Translations under genes and position numbers: made by a program
Notes under the pieces: model-generated
Told to the model about the DNA's origin: nothing
The model's database searches: none
Seen by the model: only the letters and a program-made list of their open reading frames with translations
Assembly: GCA_022843505.1 (NCBI GenBank)
Contig: JALHNN010000023.1
Location: forward strand, 1 to 13,679
Direction of reading: 5' to 3'
DNA length: 13,679 bases
Source: Sulfuritalea sp.
GTDB taxonomy: Bacteria; Pseudomonadota; Gammaproteobacteria; Burkholderiales; Rhodocyclaceae
Shown: positions 7,261 to 13,679 of the stretch, piece after piece
Position numbering within the stretch: the first letter of the stretch is position 1
How the letters are laid out: each line of letters opens with the position of its first letter

Positions 7261-7410
7261 CTAGCGCGGGTCATGGCCCAGGAAGCGGCCCTGCTCGTCG
7301 CTCAGCACCGTACTGATACCGTTGCTTGATTTCGGAACGGCCAGGGAAAGCAACTGCATCTCGCTGGCGCGTCGGGCAAGGTCCGATGCCGGGATCAAGG
7401 CGAGCGACAT
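7261..7410 (-). CDS. Possible 49-residue small protein of unknown function
   Basis: An open frame of 49 codons starting at ATG 7410, beginning MSLALIPASDLARR and ending LSDEQGRFLGHDPR. Codon use is strongly GC-biased in third positions and the composition is balanced and protein-like, unlike the arginine-rich shadow frames around it. No membrane segment, signal peptide or known motif is seen. It lies 37 bases downstream of the AsmA-family gene on the same strand and could be translated from the same message. Against it: no properly spaced Shine-Dalgarno sequence (only GGCGGG directly against the ATG), and I do not recognise the family. It could be a real small gene or a fragment of a lost one. 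Confidence 0.38.
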   Translation of the reverse strand: MSLALIPASDLARRASEMQLLSLAVPKSSNGISTVLSDEQGRFLGHDPR

Positions 7411-7447
7411 CCCGCCGCGCGCCAAAAAGTGACTCGCCGGATGTGCC

Positions 7448-8800
7448 CTAGCGCTTAGGTGCCGTCGCCGGCTTCGATTCGAACAGGCCTTCGGCCCAGC
7501 CGCCGACTTTGGCACCGACCGAGGTGCCGAAGCCCGGGCCCAGGATGGCGGTGCCGACAGCCGCGCCGGCGACGGTGCCACCCGTCGGATAGAGCAGCGG
7601 CGAGTCCAGCGTGCCGCTAACGTTGAGCGGGACGTTGGCGCCGACGCCGGCCAGATTGAGTTGGGCATTGATGCGGCCGCTCAGTGCCTTCTGCGGCGTG
7701 ATGCTGACTTTGCCGTCGGCTGCCAGCACGCCCGAGGCGATCTTGAGCTGCGTCAGGTGGCGACTGCCCTGCAGCACCAGCAGGTGCCCCGACAGATGAT
7801 CGAAGCGGGTTTCGCCGCCCGTGGCCGCTTTCTTCACCAGTTGGCTCGCGGCCTGCTTGATGTCCACACCGTGCAGGATACCGTCGCGCACCTTGAAATC
7901 GGTTTCCAGCCGCAGGGCATGCGCCAGACGGTCTGCCTTCGGCGCTGCCGCGCTAAACACCGGTTTGGCGTCGAGCTTGCCGCCGATCCGGGTACCCGGG
8001 GACAGCAGGGGAGTCACTTGGCGCAATTCGAGGTCGCTGATTTCCAGCCTGCCGTCGATGCGCAGCCCCTTGTCCCAGCCGAAATGCATCTTTCCGAGTA
8101 CCGTGCCGCCATACAGGCGGGCGCTGATCTCGTCGAGGCGGGCATCGGTGTAAGTCGCCACGCCGCGGATCTGCAACTCGTCGAACACCAGCGCCGGTCC
8201 GGCCGGCACTGTCCATGCAGCGGCCCGGACATCGATCAGGTATTTCGCCTGGTCGGGCCTGACCCGCGCCTTGAGCTTGCCGTCGCGACTGGCGAGCGAA
8301 AGGTCCGTCGGCCTGCCGCGATCGTCGAGCTGCAACTGCACGTCGAAGGGACCGAAGTCCGTCTTTTCGAGCCGGAGCACGAGGCTCCGGAGATTGATCC
8401 GTTCGACGCGCGCGGCCTGCGGCTGCGCCGGCTTGCCGGCATCGGCCGCAGCCAATGCAAGGATTGCATCGAGCCCTTTGCGCGTCACCAGCAGGGAATC
8501 GACCTCGATGCGGCTGAGGACGGGAGTCGCTTGCAGCAACGAAAGCAGCGCGGGGGTCACGGTGAGCGTTTCCAGCGTCAGTTCGTCGGCCTGACCGATG
8601 CGTATTCCCGCCACCGTGAGATGCGGCCAGGGCAGGGCGGCAAAACGGATGCTCTTGATCGAGACCGGCTGGCCGAGGCGCTCTGTGGCCTCCTTCTCAA
8701 TGCGCGGGAGGTAGTCGTCAAGCGTGATGAACAGCGGCAACGCCGCGGCAAGTGCAATCAGCACGGCGAGTGCGGCAAGGATGCGCTTGATCGATTTCAT
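7448..8800 (-). CDS. AsmA-family envelope protein with glycine-rich C-terminus
   Basis: 450 residues from ATG 8800. An N-terminal inner-membrane anchor (IKRILAALAVLIALAAALPL, 4-23) leads directly into the AsmA-type start: YLPRIEKEATERLGQPVSIK and then LPWPHLTVAGIRIG. The rest is a long beta-rich periplasmic body, as in AsmA/TamB/YhdP proteins, which act at the inner/outer-membrane interface, probably in phospholipid transport. GTLDSPLLYP near the end is typical of the AsmA C-terminal domain. The last 45 residues are unusual: small residues with Gly at regular steps (GGTVAGAAVGTAILGPGFG), resembling a glycine zipper, then a short charged tail. ATG 8800 is preferred over an upstream in-frame ATG at 8905 because it begins the membrane anchor and has AAGG upstream. 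It is about 128 bases downstream of the BON remnant and has no obvious promoter. Confidence 0.85.
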   Translation of the reverse strand: MKSIKRILAALAVLIALAAALPLFITLDDYLPRIEKEATERLGQPVSIKSIRFAALPWPHLTVAGIRIGQADELTLETLTVTPALLSLLQATPVLSRIEVDSLLVTRKGLDAILALAAADAGKPAQPQAARVERINLRSLVLRLEKTDFGPFDVQLQLDDRGRPTDLSLASRDGKLKARVRPDQAKYLIDVRAAAWTVPAGPALVFDELQIRGVATYTDARLDEISARLYGGTVLGKMHFGWDKGLRIDGRLEISDLELRQVTPLLSPGTRIGGKLDAKPVFSAAAPKADRLAHALRLETDFKVRDGILHGVDIKQAASQLVKKAATGGETRFDHLSGHLLVLQGSRHLTQLKIASGVLAADGKVSITPQKALSGRINAQLNLAGVGANVPLNVSGTLDSPLLYPTGGTVAGAAVGTAILGPGFGTSVGAKVGGWAEGLFESKPATAPKR

Positions 8801-8928
8801 GTCGCTTGCCTTCGGTCGATTGAGCGGCCGGTCGGGGCCGAAGGATTTGCCGCCGCCGAGCGTTGCGTGCGCAAAAAGCCGCGCGAACCCCGGCTCAAAC
8901 AGCATCCGGGGCCCGGCAGCGATGGGAC

Positions 8929-9090
8929 TTACTGCGTGCCTTTGACAATCATATCGTTCTTTACCGACGTAACGCCCTTGACCGCCTTGGCGAGCTTGAC
9001 AGCCCTGTCGATGCTCGCGCGCGACGCGACGAATCCGGAAAGCTGGACCATGTCCGCCAACCGCTCGGGGATACGCCGCCCGACTAATGC
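8929..9090 (-). pseudogene. C-terminal half of a BON-domain protein, N-terminus missing
   Basis: The frame between two stops (TAA at 9091-9093 and TAA at 8929-8931) encodes 53 codons. From residue 14 it reads MVQLSGFVASRASIDRAVKL and on to KGVTSVKNDMIVKGTQ. This is the second half of a BON domain (OsmY/phospholipid-binding type): beta-strand VQLSGFV, helix, then VxSVKNDM. The first half of the domain, and the signal peptide such periplasmic proteins normally carry, are absent in all three minus frames upstream. Translation could begin at ATG 9051, giving 40 residues without a complete fold. A 5'-truncated remnant is the likeliest explanation. It lies upstream of the AsmA-family gene on the same strand; both are envelope families. 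Confidence 0.6.
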
Positions 9091-9330
9091 TTAGACGGCG
9101 CTGTGCCGCTCGCGCCAGGCTCAGCGTCTGGTGCGCGACGCGGAATCAATCCGCCCGGCGTCGCCCCAGCCTCGACCTGCTCGACGAAATCGCCACGCTG
9201 CGGGGCTTGTCATCCCCGGCCGACGGCGCTGGCGCCGGCCTGCCCCAGAACGGTGGTCGTCAGCCGTTCCGACCGGTATGTGCCCTGGCGCACGTACCGC
9301 CACGCGCCAACTCGCGCAGACTGGGCCAGA
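9084..9330 (-). pseudogene. Possible degraded frame with one internal TGA
   Basis: One minus-strand frame reads RYVRQGTYRSERLTTTVLGQ, meets TGA at 9210-9212, then continues as RGDFVEQVEAGATPGGLIPR to a TAG at 9084-9086. The segment before the TGA has about 85% G or C at third positions; the segment after it has about two thirds. This suggests former coding sequence broken by a stop, but I do not recognise the protein and see no start. It overlaps the truncated BON frame by a few bases in another register. Chance openness in GC-rich DNA is a serious alternative. Apart from this and the BON remnant, I see no gene in 8801-9348. Confidence 0.22.
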
Positions 9331-9348
9331 CACCTTGGGAGCGGAACT

Positions 9349-9738
9349 TTGAAAGCGCAACGGCGATGGACGGCAGTGCTACTGGCGGCGACAAGCCTGC
9401 TGCTCACGGCCGGATGCGAAACGGTGCGCTTCGAAATGCAGGCACCGGCCACCGATGCCGGCAGGGCCTGTGTCACGCAGTGCGCCGCGATCATGGAAAG
9501 TTGCCGCGGCAACGAATTGCGGCGTGTGCGCATTGCGCTGGATGCCTGCGAACGCCGGGCGGAAAGCACGGTACACCTGTGCCTGGCCGACGCCGACAGC
9601 GCCGACAAGAAACGGATCTGCGAATTGAACCGGCCTCACTGCTGGGCAGCGGAAGCTGTAGGACCCTGCGAGGGAAACTACCGCGGCTGCTTCCTTCAAT
9701 GTGGCGGCACCGTGGATAAGGTCGTCACCGACCGTTGA
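9349..9738 (+). CDS. Small cysteine-rich lipoprotein
   Basis: 129 residues, starting with TTG. GGGAG lies seven bases upstream and fixes this start; the frame is open further back, but that part has no protein-like features. The N-terminus is a lipoprotein signal: MKAQRRW, a hydrophobic stretch, then lipobox LTAGC with lipidated Cys23. Residue 24 is Glu, not Asp, so export to the outer membrane is expected. The mature part carries ten more cysteines, at 41, 45, 52, 67, 78, 91, 98, 107, 114 and 118, in groups such as CVTQCAAIMESC and CFLQC. An even number suits five disulfide bonds in the periplasm (inference). I do not recognise the family. Its neighbours are unrelated: the BON remnant diverges from it and tRNA-Ser converges on it. 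Confidence 0.75.
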   Translation: MKAQRRWTAVLLAATSLLLTAGCETVRFEMQAPATDAGRACVTQCAAIMESCRGNELRRVRIALDACERRAESTVHLCLADADSADKKRICELNRPHCWAAEAVGPCEGNYRGCFLQCGGTVDKVVTDR

Positions 9739-9782
9739 GCCGCGACGGATTCCGGGTGGTGAAGCGGTCAGTGCCGCTAGCG

Positions 9783-9828
9783 GGACAAAGCTTGTAGCGC
9801 ACACAGAAAGGTGGCGCGCTTCTTGTCC
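9783..9828. repeat. Nested imperfect hairpin
   Basis: The outer arms GGACAA (9783-9788) and TTGTCC (9823-9828) enclose inner arms AGCGC (9796-9800) and GCGCT (9816-9820). It lies between the convergent lipoprotein gene and tRNA-Ser and has no T-run, so it is not a classical terminator. It could be a transcript-end structure or chance. Confidence 0.25.
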
Positions 9829-9847
9829 GGCACCCGCTGCAACAGGG

Positions 9848-9870
9848 CTGATTTATTCAATTGAAATCAG
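9848..9870. repeat. AT-rich inverted repeat downstream of tRNA-Ser
   Basis: Perfect seven-base arms CTGATTT and AAATCAG flank a nine-base loop containing CAATTG. It begins 14 bases past the tRNA 3' end on the minus strand and stands out as AT-rich in GC-rich DNA. It may help end or process the tRNA transcript, though no strong U-tract follows. Confidence 0.3.
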
Positions 9871-9883
9871 GTGGTTGCAAGGG

Positions 9884-9974
9884 TGGCGGAGAGGGAGGGA
9901 TTCGAACCCTCGTTAGGATATTATCCTAAACACGCTTTCCAGGCGTGCGACTTAAACCACTCATCCACCTCTCC
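9884..9974 (-). tRNA. tRNA-Ser (anticodon GGA)
   Basis: 91 bases with CCA encoded (9886-9884). The acceptor stem is GGAGAGG/CCTCTCC with discriminator G. The anticodon stem CACGC/GCGTG holds loop CTGGAAA, giving anticodon GGA at 9940-9938, which reads UCC and UCU. The T arm is GAGGG-TTCGAAT-CCCTC. The long variable arm that marks a class II tRNA-Ser is present, formed by an unusually AT-rich palindrome (TAGGATAATATCCTA). No second copy of the 3' end and no integrase were seen nearby, so there is no sign of an integrated element. Confidence 0.97.
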
Positions 9975-10013
9975 GCGGATTCCCGACACAGCGCAGGCTG
10001 CGGCAGGGCGCGC

Positions 10014-10019
10014 ATTATA
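10014..10019 (-). promoter_or_regulatory. -10 box of the tRNA-Ser promoter
   Basis: A perfect TATAAT on the minus strand, 39 bases upstream of the mature tRNA. It is followed by the GC-rich discriminator GCGCGCCC, typical of stringently controlled stable-RNA promoters. No good -35 hexamer is seen at 16-18 bases; that position falls inside the last codons of nadC. Confidence 0.7.
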
Positions 10020-10024
10020 GCGGA

Positions 10025-10873
10025 TCAGCCCTCGCTGTGCCGCAGTGACAGGTCGACTGCGCGCACGTTCTTGGTCAGGCCGCCGATGGAGATCCGGTCG
10101 ACCCCGGTTTCGGCGATGGCGCGCACGGTTTCCAGGCTGACGCCGCCCGAGGCTTCGAGTTCCGCGCGGCCGGCGGTGAGGCCGACGGCCTGGCGCATCT
10201 GGTGGAGATCCATGTTGTCGAGCAGGATCATCCTTGCTCCGGCATCGAGCGCCTCGGCCAGCTGCTCCAGGGTTTCCACCTCGATCTGGATGAAGACATC
10301 ATCGCGTCCGATGGCGCGCGCCTGCTCCAGCGCCGCGGTGACACCGCCGGCGGCGAGGATGTGGTTTTCCTTGATCAGGATACCGTCATAAAGGCCGAGC
10401 CGGTGGTTGGCTCCGCCGCCGCAGGTGACGGCGTACTTCTGCGCCAGCCGCAGGCCGGGCAGGGTCTTGCGGGTGTCGACGATGCGGGCGCTGGTGCCGG
10501 CGATGGCATCGACATGGAGCCGGGTTACCGTGGCGGTGGCCGAGAGCAGCTGCAGGAAGTTCAGCGCCGCGCGCTCGGCGGTGAGCAGTGCGCGGGTATT
10601 GGCCTCGATCTCGCATACCACCTCGCCGGCGGGGATCGTGTCGCCGTCGCGCAGGTTCCAGCGGATCTCGGTCAGGGCGTCGAGCCGGCGAAAGCAGGAG
10701 TCGAACCACGCGGTGCCGGCCAGCACCGCATCCTCGCGGCTGACGACGGTGCCCAGCGAGCGCTTGTCGCCTGGGCTCAGCAGGGCGGTCAGGTCGCCGC
10801 CGCCGATGTCTTCGGCGAGCGCGGCAAGCACGTTGCGCTGCACTTCGGCAGCGAGTTGGAGCGGAAATTCCAT
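10025..10873 (-). CDS. nadC: Nicotinate-nucleotide pyrophosphorylase (quinolinate phosphoribosyltransferase)
   Basis: 282 residues, the usual length. It converts quinolinate and phosphoribosyl pyrophosphate to nicotinate mononucleotide, CO2 and pyrophosphate in de novo NAD synthesis, in the cytosol. Seen: EDIGGGDLTA (21-30) near the N-terminus; ERAALNFLQLLSATAT (100-115); the substrate-binding signature TRKTLPGLRLAQKYAV (134-149); GGGANHRLGLYDGILIKENH (152-171); and a C-terminal barrel end with LEASGGVSLETVRAIAETGV and ISIGGLT. All the key basic residues of these motifs are present. It starts 33 bases after the stop of the glutamate-synthase-like gene and is probably co-transcribed with it. 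No clear Shine-Dalgarno sequence precedes ATG 10873, so coupling is possible. The usual partners nadA and nadB are not in the window. Confidence 0.97.
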   Translation of the reverse strand: MEFPLQLAAEVQRNVLAALAEDIGGGDLTALLSPGDKRSLGTVVSREDAVLAGTAWFDSCFRRLDALTEIRWNLRDGDTIPAGEVVCEIEANTRALLTAERAALNFLQLLSATATVTRLHVDAIAGTSARIVDTRKTLPGLRLAQKYAVTCGGGANHRLGLYDGILIKENHILAAGGVTAALEQARAIGRDDVFIQIEVETLEQLAEALDAGARMILLDNMDLHQMRQAVGLTAGRAELEASGGVSLETVRAIAETGVDRISIGGLTKNVRAVDLSLRHSEG

Positions 10874-10906
10874 GATGGGCAGGATCGGATGCGCGAGCCC
10901 GCGATT

Positions 10907-12559
10907 CTAGTGCAGCTTCGATCCGCGCAGGCTCAGCGTGGTGGCCGGCGCCTCGAAGCTTTCGGCGCGGGCGACGTCCCAGAACACCTTGAATACCGGA
11001 TGATCGGGTACGCCGGCGAGCAACTCGCCGGGGCGCGCCCAATGGTGCAGGGCAGCCAGCGAGCGCACCTCGGTGGCGGAGACGCGGCGGATCACGTGTT
11101 CCGGTCCGAGCTGGCCGGGATGCGAGAGGCCGGCCGCACCGAGCATCTCCTTCAGCGCGATCAGGGTGTTGCGGTGAAACTGGTGCACCCGCGTCGACTT
11201 GTCGCCGACGTCCAGGGCGCGTGCGCGCAGCGGGTCCTGGGTCGTCACGCCGGTCGGGCAGTGGCCGGTATGGCAGGTCTGGGCCTGCAGGCAGCCGAGG
11301 GCGAACATGAAGCCGCGCGCCGAATTGCACCAGTCGGCGCCGGTGGCGAGGGTGCGCGCGATGTCGAAGGCGGTGACGATCTTGCCCGAGGCGCCGATGT
11401 GCACCTGCTGCCGCAGGTTGGTGCCGACCAGGGTGTTGTGCACCAGCATGAGGCCCTCGCGCAGCGGGGCGCCGACATGGTCGGTGAATTCCAGCGGCGC
11501 CGCGCCGGTGCCGCCTTCGCCGCCGTCGACGACGATGAAGTCGGGAACGATGCCGGTCTTGAGCATGGCCTTGACGATGGCGAACCATTCCCAGGGGTGG
11601 CCGATGGCGAGCTTGAAGCCGACCGGCTTGCCGCCCGAGAGTTCGCGCAGGCGGGCGATGAAGTCGAGCAGCTCGAGCGGGGTGGCGAAGGCCGAGTGGC
11701 GCGGCGGTGAAATGCAATCGACGCCGACGGGCACGCCGCGCGCCTCGGCGATCTCCGCGGAGACCTTGGCGCCGGGCAGGACGCCGCCGTGGCCGGGCTT
11801 GGCGCCCTGCGAGAGCTTGATCTCGATCATCTTGACCTGCTCGAGGCTGGCGTTCTCGGCGAAGCGCGCGCCGTCGAATTTGCCGCTGGCGTCGCGGCAG
11901 CCGAAGTAGCCGCTGCCGATCTCCCAGACCAGGTCGCCGCCGTTCTGCCGGTGGTAGCGCGAGATCGAGCCCTCGCCCGTGTCGTGGAAGAAATGCCCGC
12001 GCCGCGCCCCCTCGTTGAGCGCGAGGATGGCATTCGCCGAGAGGGCGCCAAAGCTCATGGCCGAGATGTTGAACACGCTGGCGGAGTAAGGCTTGCCGCA
12101 GGCGGGACTGCCGACATCGATGCGGAAGTCGTGGTTCTCGTTGTGCACCGGCGCGATCGAGTGGTTGACCCACTCGTAGTGCGGCTCGTAGAGGTTGAGC
12201 TGGGTGCCGAAGGGGCGCTTGTCCAGGGCCTGCTTGGAGCGCTGGTAGACGATGGAGCGCTGGGCGCGCGAGAAGGGCAACTCCTCGGAGTCGGCCTCGA
12301 TGAAGTACTGGCGGATCTCGGGGCGGATGTATTCGAAGAAGAAACGGAAGTGGGCCAGCACCGGGTAGTTGCGGCGGATCGCCTGGCGCGGCTGGAGGAA
12401 GTCGACGAGGCCGACCAGGGCCAGCGCGCCGAAGACCAGGCCGGGCCACAGCCAGAGTGTCGATACGGCGGTCAGGGCCAGGCAGGCGGCGGCGAGGAGG
12501 ATGCAGGCCGCCCAGGCGTGGTAGCGCTGCGGAACGATGCTGTCGAGCTTCTGCAACAT
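10907..12559 (-). CDS. Membrane-anchored FMN-binding glutamate synthase family protein
   Basis: 550 residues. Two hydrophobic segments (about 14-34 and 36-54) anchor it in the inner membrane. A cytoplasmic TIM-barrel domain like domain 2 of glutamate synthase follows: FNISAMSFGALS (163-174), GAKPGHGGVLPG (252-263), VVDGGEGGTGAAP (343-355) and GCLQAQTCHTGHCPTGVTTQ (422-441). Cys423, Cys429 and Cys434 match the 3Fe-4S ligands of GltB. The N-terminal glutaminase domain and the C-terminal GXGXG domain of GltB are absent, so it cannot release ammonia from glutamine by itself. The family's true reaction is not established; a flavin/Fe-S redox role is the safest description. ATG 12559 has GGGAGG six bases upstream. 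It lies 59 bases after the transporter gene and 33 before nadC, which suggests one operon. Confidence 0.92.
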   Translation of the reverse strand: MLQKLDSIVPQRYHAWAACILLAAACLALTAVSTLWLWPGLVFGALALVGLVDFLQPRQAIRRNYPVLAHFRFFFEYIRPEIRQYFIEADSEELPFSRAQRSIVYQRSKQALDKRPFGTQLNLYEPHYEWVNHSIAPVHNENHDFRIDVGSPACGKPYSASVFNISAMSFGALSANAILALNEGARRGHFFHDTGEGSISRYHRQNGGDLVWEIGSGYFGCRDASGKFDGARFAENASLEQVKMIEIKLSQGAKPGHGGVLPGAKVSAEIAEARGVPVGVDCISPPRHSAFATPLELLDFIARLRELSGGKPVGFKLAIGHPWEWFAIVKAMLKTGIVPDFIVVDGGEGGTGAAPLEFTDHVGAPLREGLMLVHNTLVGTNLRQQVHIGASGKIVTAFDIARTLATGADWCNSARGFMFALGCLQAQTCHTGHCPTGVTTQDPLRARALDVGDKSTRVHQFHRNTLIALKEMLGAAGLSHPGQLGPEHVIRRVSATEVRSLAALHHWARPGELLAGVPDHPVFKVFWDVARAESFEAPATTLSLRGSKLH

Positions 12560-12618
12560 GGACGGCCTCCCGGTGGACGCTGCGGTGGTGCGACTACTGT
12601 GCGGCTACTTTTACTGCA

Positions 12619-13494
12619 TCAGGCGCGGCGGCGCAAGCGTTCACCAAGGGCGATCGACAGGCTGCTGCCGGCGATCACCACCATGCCGCCGATCGAGATC
12701 AGGTCGGGCAGATGGTCGTAGAACACCCAGCCGAGCAGGCCGGCCCAGATCAGCTGGCCGTAGAGGAAGGGCGAGAGGAAGGAGGCCGCGGCATAGCGGA
12801 AGGCCCGGGTCAGCATCAGGTGGCCGGTGCCGCCGTAGATGCCGAGCGAGGCGATCAGCGCGGCGTCGGCCCAGCCCGGCGTCGGACCGCCCCAGTACAG
12901 CGGCGCCGCCAGGGTCATCGAGACGGTGCCGATCAGCGCCGTGTAGAACAGCATGGTCAGCGTGTTTTCGGTGGGCGAGAGCTGGCGCGTCTGGATCTGG
13001 TACACGGCGTAGCAGGCGGCGGCGAGCGACATCCAGATGATGCCTTCCACATTGAGCGCGCCGCCGGGGCGGGCGATCAGCAGGGCACCGCCGAAGCCGG
13101 CGATCACGGCGATCCAGTGGCCGCGCGTGATCGACTCCTTGAGCAGCCAGTGCGAAAGGATGACGACGACCAGCGGCGTGACGAAGAGGAAGGCCGTGCT
13201 TTCCGCCAGCGGCATCAGCGAGAAGCCGGCCATCGAAAAGCCCGTGGTGCCGACCAGCATCAGGGCGCGCGCGACCTGGGCCACCGGGCGCGTGGTGGCG
13301 ATCAGTTCGAAGCGCATCGACGGCGCGAGGAAGATCAGCATCATCAGGCAATGGAAGGTGTAGCGGCCCCAGACCATCATCGGGATCGGGTAGGTGCGCG
13401 ACAGGTACTTGGACGTCGCATCGAGCGCGGCGAAGCACAGCGTGGCGCCGACCATCAGCAGCACCGCGAGGCCGACCTTGCGCCGGTCAGGCAT
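12619..13494 (-). CDS. EamA/DMT-superfamily transporter (10 TM)
   Basis: 291 residues, nearly all membrane. Ten hydrophobic segments fall into two EamA repeats (about 8-140 and 150-285). Recognisable features are FAALDATSKYLSR in TM1 with its loop, PLAESTAFLFVTPLVVVILS at the end of the first repeat, and FLSPFLYGQLIWAGLLGWVF in the second. Family members export or import metabolites such as amino acids, purines or drugs; the substrate cannot be predicted from sequence. The start codon lies inside the 3' end of the preceding gene (overlap ATGCCTGA, 13494-13487), so translation is probably coupled, which fits the lack of a clear Shine-Dalgarno sequence. The C-terminus is basic (ERLRRRA). Confidence 0.9.
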   Translation of the reverse strand: MPDRRKVGLAVLLMVGATLCFAALDATSKYLSRTYPIPMMVWGRYTFHCLMMLIFLAPSMRFELIATTRPVAQVARALMLVGTTGFSMAGFSLMPLAESTAFLFVTPLVVVILSHWLLKESITRGHWIAVIAGFGGALLIARPGGALNVEGIIWMSLAAACYAVYQIQTRQLSPTENTLTMLFYTALIGTVSMTLAAPLYWGGPTPGWADAALIASLGIYGGTGHLMLTRAFRYAAASFLSPFLYGQLIWAGLLGWVFYDHLPDLISIGGMVVIAGSSLSIALGERLRRRA

Positions 13495-13679
13495 GCGCCG
13501 CGATCAGTCGATTCAGTATCCCGCGTGCGGCGGGTATCAGTTCGCCGGCGGCGATGCCGATGGGGCCGTCGCCAGCGGCGGCGAGCAGGTCGGCGGCCAT
13601 GCCGTGGATGTGGACGGCGCCGCAAAGCGCGGCATCCGCCGGCCAGCCCTGGGCCAGCAGGGCCCCGGCCATGCCGGCC
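13487..13679 (-). CDS. nnrD: NAD(P)HX dehydratase / NAD(P)H-hydrate repair enzyme, C-terminal end only
   Basis: The last 63 codons of a gene entering from beyond the window. The visible part reads MAGALLAQGWPADAALCGAV, then HIHGMAADLL, and ends with an Ala/Gly segment and LIAAHA. This matches the end of the YjeF C-terminal (ribokinase-like) domain, where the GDxLAG loop precedes LLAQG and a later HG-xA-D motif. The full enzyme dehydrates hydrated NADH/NADPH back to the active cofactor using ADP or ATP; it is often fused to an epimerase domain, which cannot be judged here. The GTGD active-site loop lies just outside the window. It overlaps the transporter gene by eight bases. Confidence 0.78.
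   Translation of the reverse strand, partial: AGMAGALLAQGWPADAALCGAVHIHGMAADLLAAAGDGPIGIAAGELIPAARGILNRLIAAHA

Noticed and set aside
7661..9094. Long plus-strand frame opposite the AsmA-family gene
   Set aside because: The sequence has no family features and mirrors the codon bias of the AsmA-family gene on the other strand. The same applies to the plus-strand frame at 10202-11710.
9210..9212. TGA as a selenocysteine codon
   Set aside because: No recognisable selenoprotein sequence surrounds it and no convincing SECIS hairpin follows. A broken frame or chance is simpler.
9884..9974. tRNA-Ser as attachment site of an integrated element
   Set aside because: No integrase, no repeated tRNA 3' end and no foreign-looking genes are present on either side.
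10386..12449. 687-codon minus-strand frame overlapping the glutamate-synthase-like gene and nadC
   Set aside because: The translation is extremely rich in Arg, Pro and Ala with no recognisable domain. It is the shifted frame of two clearly identified genes.

Overview
The window reads as chromosomal DNA of a high-GC betaproteobacterium. A Rhodocyclales-like host (Azoarcus, Thauera, Dechloromonas or a relative) is my best guess. This rests on the GC-rich third codon positions, the CHASE3/PAS sensory proteins and the mix of housekeeping genes, not on any marker gene. No CRISPR array, transposase, integrase or phage gene was seen. Both ends cut a gene.

Left third (1-7025) is sensory. On the minus strand, in transcription order, lie an 83-residue four-cysteine protein (2508-2257), a CheA-type kinase lacking the N-terminal HPt (P1) and P2 domains (2243-999), and a CHASE3-HAMP chemoreceptor (921 to the window edge). 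All three have good Shine-Dalgarno sequences. A 231-base intergenic region separates them from a plus-strand hybrid histidine kinase (2740-6414) that also carries a CHASE3-like periplasmic region. That kinase meets a FixJ/LuxR-type response regulator (7025-6411) tail to tail, with both stop codons sharing the tetranucleotide CTAG. The simplest reading is two stimulus-response branches side by side: a chemosensory one whose kinase needs a phosphoacceptor in trans, and a transcriptional one.

Middle (7026-9883) is loosely packed. It holds a possible 49-codon gene, an AsmA-family envelope protein with a glycine-zipper-like tail, the C-terminal half of a BON domain that looks like a gene remnant, a short interrupted reading frame, and a small cysteine-rich lipoprotein on the plus strand starting with TTG.

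Right third (9884-13679) is housekeeping, all on the minus strand. In transcription order these are the 3' end of an NAD(P)HX dehydratase domain (nnrD-like), an EamA-family transporter, a membrane-anchored FMN/Fe-S glutamate-synthase-like protein, nadC, and tRNA-Ser(GGA) with its own TATAAT box. The four protein genes are overlapping or closely spaced and probably form one transcription unit. NAD-related enzymes sit at both ends of it.

The least ordinary items are the HPt-less CheA with a shortened ATP lid, the four-cysteine protein that heads its operon, the tyrosine beside the phosphoacceptor histidine in the hybrid kinase, and the eleven-cysteine lipoprotein.
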